Shown in pieces: positions 56,569-64,000 of a stretch of 64,000 nt of DNA. The notes beneath the pieces were generated by a model. The model was not told where the DNA came from, ran no database searches, and was given only the letters and a program-made list of their open reading frames with translations. The stretch covers positions 682,001 to 746,000 of the forward strand of contig NZ_FMCX01000001.1 in assembly GCF_900091555.1 (NCBI RefSeq), in the 5' to 3' direction. Source of the DNA: Micromonospora mirobrigensis. Its GTDB lineage: Bacteria > Actinomycetota > Actinomycetes > Mycobacteriales > Micromonosporaceae. The number at the start of each line of letters is the position of its first letter. Position 1 is the stretch's first letter. The translations under genes were made by a program, and so were the position numbers.

Positions 56569-57333
56569 TCAACCGGCCGGGCCGGGGCGACGCAGCTGTC
56601 CCCGGATGGTGGTCAGCAGTTCCAGCAGCTCGACCCGCTCGCCCGGGCCCAGCGACCGGAACGCGGCCGAGGTCAGCCGGTCGGTCACCGCCTCCGCCCA
56701 GAGCCGGCGCCGGACCAGCGGCCCCACCGGCGGGTACGGCGGCGGCCAGCCGCAGGCCGCGGCCCCGGCCGCCCCCTCCGGACCGGCCAGTACCGCCTCC
56801 ACCGGGCTCATCCCCCCGGCCCGCACCGCCAGCAGGTACGCCCCGGCGAAGTGCTCGCGCAGCAGCAGCAGACCCACGGCCGCCCGGGCCCCCGGCCCGT
56901 CCTCGGGCACCGGCATGGCCCGCCACGCGGCGAACAGCGGCATCCCGGTCGCGTCGGCGGCCCCGACGACCCGGTGCAGCAGCTCGGCCAGCCGGGCCAC
57001 CCCCGGCAGCGGACCGAGCTGCTGCCCACCCCAGCGGCAGCACTCCGCCAGGTTCGCCGCCGCCACCTCGATCGGCCGCACCGTACGCGCCGCCGCGTCC
57101 CAGCCGTCGGCCACCGCGTCGGGGGCGATGAAGCCGAGCGCGGCGGCCACCGTCTCGGCCCGCACGTCGCCGAGCGCCCCCGCCCGGCCGGTGACGTAGA
57201 AGGCCCACCCGGAGATGCCGAGCAGCCGGGCCCGGCGCAGCGTGCCCGGGCAGCGGCTGAACACGTCACCGAGCTCCAGCACGGTCGGCTTGCTGGCGGC
57301 GGCGACCTGCTCCGGCGTCACCCGGCCGCCCAC
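56569..57333 (-). CDS. SCO6745-family protein, unknown
   Basis: 254 residues, helical. It matches, from memory, the SCO6745-type family found in actinomycetes: RVTPEQ... start, GISGWAFYVTGRAGALGDV, LGFIAPDAVADGWDAAARTV, AWRAMPVPEDGPGARAAVGLLLLREHFAGAYLLAV and LWAEAVTDRLT. Function unknown. GTG 57333 or GTG 57321 are equally possible starts; neither has a clear ribosome site. It follows the coiled-coil gene by 22 bp on the same strand, so an operon is likely. Confidence 0.65.
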   Translation of the reverse strand: MGGRVTPEQVAAASKPTVLELGDVFSRCPGTLRRARLLGISGWAFYVTGRAGALGDVRAETVAAALGFIAPDAVADGWDAAARTVRPIEVAAANLAECCRWGGQQLGPLPGVARLAELLHRVVGAADATGMPLFAAWRAMPVPEDGPGARAAVGLLLLREHFAGAYLLAVRAGGMSPVEAVLAGPEGAAGAAACGWPPPYPPVGPLVRRRLWAEAVTDRLTSAAFRSLGPGERVELLELLTTIRGQLRRPGPAG

Positions 57334-57355
57334 CCACGGAATGCATTCATCGTGA

Positions 57356-58429
57356 TCAGTCTGCCCGGTCGGCGCGGTCGCCGTCAGTCCCCTCTTCGGC
57401 CGCCAGCTCCTCCAGGGCGCCCTCCACCTCACCGGCGCGCCGGCGGGCCGCCGCGACGCCGCGTTCGGCGCCCCGGCGGGCCAGCTTCGCCCGGCTCAGC
57501 TCCTGCTCGGCGGCGGCCCGCCGGCGTTCCAGCTCGGCCAGCTCCGCCTCGATGTCGGCAAGCGCCTCGGCGCTCTCCCGTTCGGTGGTGGTCGCGTCGG
57601 TCAGCTCGTCGCCCGCCCGGTCGAGGGCGGTACGCGCCTTCGCCAGCTCGCGCTCCAGCGCCCGGCGCTGCCGGGCCCGTTCGGCGCGTTCCGCCGCAGC
57701 GGCGCGTTCGGCCCGCGCCGCCTCCCGCTCGGCCCGCGCCGCCGCCTCCCGCTCGGCCCGGGTGCCGCGACCAGCCGCCTCCCGATCGGCCCGGGTGCTG
57801 CCGCCCACCGCCTCCCGATCCGCCCGGGTGCCGCCGCCCGCGCCGGCACCGGTGCCGCGTTCCGGGACGGCCTGCCCGGCCCGGGTGCCTCCGTCGACGG
57901 CCGGCTCCTCCTCCTCGCCGCCGGTGACCAGCCGCAGCTGGGGGCGGGGCACCTCGCCGAAGCCGGCGTAGCTGGCCGCCCGGAGCAGCCGCCCGGAGCG
58001 GACCTGCTCGGCGACGTCGGCGTCGGAGAGCGCCGCGTTCAACGTCGCCTCCACCTCCGCCAGCGGCAGCTTCCCGGCCGGGGCGCCCTCGGCGGCGGCC
58101 AGTTTGCGCACCTCGGCGACGAGGGCGGCGACCACCGCCCGGCGCTGGCCGGAGAGCTCCCGCAGCCGTGGGCCGCGCAGCTCCCGTTGCGCCGAGCGCA
58201 GCGCGCCGGAGAGTTCCACCAGGTCGGCCACCAGCTCCGGCCGGCGCAGCGCCAGCAGGTTGACCAGCCAGGCCGCCACGGTGGGGCGGCGCAGCCCGGC
58301 GATCTGCCGGGCGGCCGCCCGGTCACCGGCCCGGCGGGCCTCGGCGACGGCCTCGTCCCGGGCGGCGACGAACCGGTCGGGCGGCAGGCCGTAGAGGCGT
58401 TCGACCAGCTCGCGGGGCGGGCCGGGCAT
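57356..58429 (-). CDS. Coiled-coil protein with repetitive Arg/Glu/Ala tail, unknown
   Basis: 357 residues. The N-terminal ~185 residues look globular (LYGLPPDRFVAARDEAVAEAR, LRRPTVAAWLVNLLALRRPELV). Then a low-complexity part with GTRADREA-type repeats and a long coiled coil (~230-350) rich in Ala, Glu, Arg. No membrane segment or signal. ATG 58429 lies four bases after the stop of the metallo-beta-lactamase-fold gene, so they are co-transcribed. Not assigned to a known family. Confidence 0.7.
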   Translation of the reverse strand: MPGPPRELVERLYGLPPDRFVAARDEAVAEARRAGDRAAARQIAGLRRPTVAAWLVNLLALRRPELVADLVELSGALRSAQRELRGPRLRELSGQRRAVVAALVAEVRKLAAAEGAPAGKLPLAEVEATLNAALSDADVAEQVRSGRLLRAASYAGFGEVPRPQLRLVTGGEEEEPAVDGGTRAGQAVPERGTGAGAGGGTRADREAVGGSTRADREAAGRGTRAEREAAARAEREAARAERAAAAERAERARQRRALERELAKARTALDRAGDELTDATTTERESAEALADIEAELAELERRRAAAEQELSRAKLARRGAERGVAAARRRAGEVEGALEELAAEEGTDGDRADRAD

Positions 58430-58433
58430 CGCC

Positions 58434-59063
58434 TCAGACGTCCAGCGTGGTGCCCGGGGCGAGCCGCTGGTAGTCGCTGCGGGACAGCGCCGCGTACTGC
58501 CGGTCCAGCACGGCGTAGCCACGGTCGTTGAGCAGCCCGTCGTGCAGGGCGTAGACCCGGCGGGGGGCGACCGCCCGGATGAAGTCGACCACCTCGGAGA
58601 ACTTCGACCAGGGCGCGTGGATCGGCGCGAAGAGCGTGTCGATCTGGACGTCCTCGGGGACCACCAGGGAGTCGCCCGGGTGGTAGACCACGTCGTCGAC
58701 GAGGTAGCCCAGGTTGTCGATCACCGGGATGTCCGGGTGGATGACCGCGTGCCGGCCGCCGTACGCCCGGATCGGCACGCCCGCCGCGGTGAACGACGCG
58801 CCCGGCTCCACCGGGCTGAGCGCGGACGCCGCGTCGCCCAGCACGCCGGCCAGCGAGGCGGGGCCGTGGATGACGAACGGCCGGCGGTCCAGCTGTCGGC
58901 GTACCGCCTCGACGTCGACGTGGTCGGGGTGTTCGTGGGTGATCAGCACGGCGTCGGCCCCGTCGAGCGACACCGGGTCGCTGAACGTGCCGGGGTCGAT
59001 GACCAGCACTCCCCCGTCGTGCTCGATCCGCAGGCAGGAGTGGGCGTACTTGGTCAGCTGCAT
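58434..59063 (-). CDS. Metallo-beta-lactamase-fold hydrolase (UlaG-like)
   Basis: 209 residues. Metal site ITHEHPDHVDVEAV (HxHxDH variant), VIDPGTFS, VVYHPGDSLVVP and a C-terminal ALHDGLLND His. This is the compact UlaG/L-ascorbate-lactonase-like branch of MBL proteins; substrate unknown. ATG 59063 has a GAGGAG site. First gene of a likely three-gene unit with the coiled-coil and SCO6745-like genes. Confidence 0.88.
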   Translation of the reverse strand: MQLTKYAHSCLRIEHDGGVLVIDPGTFSDPVSLDGADAVLITHEHPDHVDVEAVRRQLDRRPFVIHGPASLAGVLGDAASALSPVEPGASFTAAGVPIRAYGGRHAVIHPDIPVIDNLGYLVDDVVYHPGDSLVVPEDVQIDTLFAPIHAPWSKFSEVVDFIRAVAPRRVYALHDGLLNDRGYAVLDRQYAALSRSDYQRLAPGTTLDV

Positions 59064-59141
59064 GATGACTCCTCGATCAGGAGAATCCTGTCGTCCTCGA
59101 CGCAGTCTGCCCCAATCGGCCCGCCGCCGCGCCGCGTCCGG

Positions 59142-60401
59142 CTAGCGTGCCGCGGCCAGCGCCCGCAACGCGGTCTGCACCATGACGCGTACGCCGGCCG
59201 GGATCGCCCGCTCGTCCACGTCGAACGAGGCCCGGTGCAGGTCGACGTTGGGGCCGGAGCGGCCGACGCCGAGCCGCGCCAGGGCGCCCGGGACGTGCTC
59301 GAGATACCAGGAGAAGTCCTCGCCGCCCATGCTCTGCGGGGTCTCGGCGATGCCCTCCGGGCCGAGCGCGGCGGCGGTCGCCGCGGTGAGCACCTGGATG
59401 GCCCGGGCGTCGTTGCAGACCGGTGGCCGGCCGCGCAGGTATTCCAGGTCGACGGTCGCGCCGGTCGGGGCGATCACGTCCCGGACCACCTGCGCGACGA
59501 TCTTCGGCGCCTGCTCCCAGGTGTCCCGGTCCATCACCCGCAGGGTGCCGGAGGCGCACGCCTCGGAGGGGATGACGTTGTAGCGGGTGCCGGCCGAGGC
59601 GTGGCCGAAGACCAGCAGCAGGCCGCTGTTGGCCGGCACCCGGCGGCTCACCAGCGCCGGCACCTCGGTGATCAGCCGGCCGAGCGCGTCGACCAGGTCG
59701 ACGGTCAGGTGTGGACGGGCGGTGTGCCCACCCGGGCCGGTGAGTCGTACGGTCACGTTGTCGGCGGCGGCGGTGATCGGCCCGACCCGCAGGCCGACCT
59801 TGCCGACCGGCTGGTTGGGGTCGCAGTGCAGGGCGAAGATCTGCAACACGTCGTCGAGGCCGCCGGCCTCGATCACCTCCAGCGAGCCGCAGGGCAGGAT
59901 CTCCTCGGCGGGCTGGAAGATCAGCCGGACCCGGCCGTCGAGCTGACCGGCGTCGGCGAGCTGGGCCAGCAGCATGCCGACGCCGAGCATCACCGCGGTG
60001 TGCACGTCGTGACCGCAGGCGTGGCAGACGCCCTCCACCGTGGACCGGTACGGCACGTCCTTGGAATCGGTCAGCGGCAGCGCGTCGATGTCGGCGCGGA
60101 GCGCGATCACCGGCCCGTCCGGGCGGCCGTCGATGTCGCAGATGACCCCGTTGCCCTTGGGCAGCATCCGGGGGGTGAGCCCGGCCAGGGAGAGCTCCCG
60201 GGCGATCAGGGCGGCGGTCTCGTACTCCTCGCCGGAGAGTTCGGGATGCGAGTGGATGTGACGCCGGGTGGCGATCAGGCCCGGCACCCGGAGGGCGAGC
60301 AGGTGGTCGAGCTCGAAGGGCAGGGGCTGGGAACCGGCCGGCGCCTCCGGCCGGGACGACACCAGCTGGCCACCCGTGGGCAGCGTCAACGCACTCGTCA
60401 C
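59142..60401 (-). CDS. M20-family metal-dependent amidohydrolase
   Basis: 419 residues. Metal ligands: RHIHSHPELSGEEYET, CHACGHDVHTAVMLG, LIFQPAEEILPCG (catalytic Glu), GGEDFSWYLE; a ~110-residue dimerisation insert with TGPGGHTARP lies between. Family (AmiA/AmhX/hippurate hydrolase-like) cleaves N-acyl amino acids or related amides. GTG 60401 is used; a longer frame to 60596 is not protein-like. Its neighbourhood with lpdA resembles mycobacterial amiA1/amiB1 near Rv3303c (from memory). Confidence 0.92.
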   Translation of the reverse strand: MTSALTLPTGGQLVSSRPEAPAGSQPLPFELDHLLALRVPGLIATRRHIHSHPELSGEEYETAALIARELSLAGLTPRMLPKGNGVICDIDGRPDGPVIALRADIDALPLTDSKDVPYRSTVEGVCHACGHDVHTAVMLGVGMLLAQLADAGQLDGRVRLIFQPAEEILPCGSLEVIEAGGLDDVLQIFALHCDPNQPVGKVGLRVGPITAAADNVTVRLTGPGGHTARPHLTVDLVDALGRLITEVPALVSRRVPANSGLLLVFGHASAGTRYNVIPSEACASGTLRVMDRDTWEQAPKIVAQVVRDVIAPTGATVDLEYLRGRPPVCNDARAIQVLTAATAAALGPEGIAETPQSMGGEDFSWYLEHVPGALARLGVGRSGPNVDLHRASFDVDERAIPAGVRVMVQTALRALAAAR

Positions 60402-60863
60402 GTCGAATTCTCGATCACTAGTGGTGGATGGATCTTCCGGCAGGACAGCAGACAGCCTAGACCTCCGACGGTGACGCTGCGCAACATCACTTCGGTAGCG
60501 GTCGGAGCGCGAAGCGTCACCCGGCACCTGCTCGGAGCGCTCAAAAATCTGCGGGACAGCAGGTGGATCGCGGTCGAACGCCGTCATCTGCCCCACACCT
60601 CCTACAGCGGGTGACCGGGCGGGCCGGTCACGAATTCCCCGACGGCGACAGCGCCGCTGAGGCGAATTGTCGCATTGGTCGCATCAATTAACTGCCACTC
60701 GGACAATTCACCGACAACACACCGAGCTGTCGCGCGACTCCCGACGGTGACATGGGCGCGCAGCGCTCGACCGGACACGCTGTCCGTCCCCCGTTCACCC
60801 GATCGGGGTACCCGGAAACCCGTCGCGGTACCCGGGAAACCGGTACCCGGCTTTCCCACGCGT
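60402..60863. other. 462-bp intergenic region with GGTACCCGG repeats
   Basis: Upstream region of the amidohydrolase (reverse-strand TAGGCT at 60459-60454 is a possible -10). A reverse open frame 60602-60859 (85 codons) lacks a start signal and family match and is not called. Three copies of GGTACCCGG lie at 60807, 60827 and 60842. Confidence 0.45.
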
Positions 60864-60900
60864 ACGCCCCGCCCCTGGTCGGGAACCGGGAACGGGGCGT
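60864..60900. terminator. Terminator after the acyl-CoA mutase gene
   Basis: ACGCCCCG (60864-60871) pairs with CGGGGCGT (60893-60900); the interior has further CCC/GGG pairing. Lies 11 bp past the mutase stop on the reverse strand. Confidence 0.7.
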
Positions 60901-60911
60901 GGCGGGACCGG

Positions 60912-62492
<1,581 letters not shown>

Positions 62493-62693
62493 CCCCGGAT
62501 GGTAGGACGCCGCGGGGCATCGACGGGTGAGGGATACCGCACACCACATCGACCTCGACGCCAGGTGAACCCCCGGGCACGGATGGTCGCCGTCGACAAC
62601 GGCACGCCGCGTCGGGTTTCGCATCGGGCGTCGGAACCAGCAAGATAGGGGGGTTGTGTCCCAGCCCCCTCGATATCCCCCGGTGGCTTTTCA

Positions 62694-64000
<1,307 letters not shown>

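Noticed and set aside
60602..60859. 85-codon reverse open frame between amidohydrolase and mutase genes
   Set aside because: No start signal or family; its 5' end abuts the mutase terminator and includes the GGTACCCGG repeats. The last ~50 codons look somewhat protein-like, so it is left open.

Overview
The window is high-GC actinomycete DNA, most like a Micromonosporaceae genome (Micromonospora/Salinispora type). Signs are the codon use (G/C in nearly every third position), frequent GTG starts, many leaderless promoters, the gene set (GTP-type PckG, GuaB1, acyl-CoA carboxylase with a small epsilon subunit, LpdA-type quinone reductase) and several intergenic palindromic repeat families. No rRNA, tRNA, CRISPR array, transposase or phage gene was seen.

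Layout. 1-18.8 kb is mostly housekeeping: a partial DUF4245 protein and glpX, a DMT-type permease, a divergent epimerase/TetR pair with twin operators, a membrane protein, an FAD reductase, a rhomboid protease, a lytic transglycosylase-like protein, PhoH, small unknowns, an XRE regulator, otsB, a cis-prenyltransferase, a geranylgeranyl-reductase-family enzyme and pckG. 19-43 kb carries the scattered parts of one acyl-CoA carboxylase system: two GtrA proteins, a PH-domain protein, birA, beta subunit, epsilon subunit, maf and alpha (biotin carrier) subunit. The order recalls the compact mycobacterial birA-accD5-accE5-maf-accA3 locus, but here it is split by a sigma factor pair, an M50 protease, a secreted GH25 lysozyme, a Ser/Thr kinase, a three-gene mycosin (type VII secretion-like) cassette of partly foreign composition, and a MFS/ABC/PadR efflux block. 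41.7-50 kb holds guaB1, a MFS pump with its MarR, and a MarR-led heterodimeric ABC exporter. 50-64 kb holds an editing-less threonyl-tRNA synthetase paralogue, a DedA protein, lpdA, a gamma-glutamylcyclotransferase-like protein, a GNAT protein, several unknowns, a M20 amidohydrolase, an acyl-CoA mutase large subunit and the start of another Ser/Thr kinase.

Regulation readable from sequence. (1) The ThrRS paralogue has a complete attenuator: a leaderless 17-residue leader peptide with three consecutive Thr codons, then an 18-bp perfect hairpin. (2) At least sixteen genes have TANNNT 6-7 nt before the start codon, meaning leaderless mRNAs; in two of them the TAG stop of the preceding gene is also the first half of the -10 box. 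(3) TetR, MarR and possibly PadR sites lie in the regulator promoters.

Other structure: five copies of a GGGGCCCC-containing palindromic element, each next to gene 3' ends; a 62-bp tandem duplication that makes two overlapping 21-codon mini-ORFs in front of the second ABC half-transporter; two further intergenic inverted repeats; and a four-tract G5 motif encoding a Pro-Thr tail.
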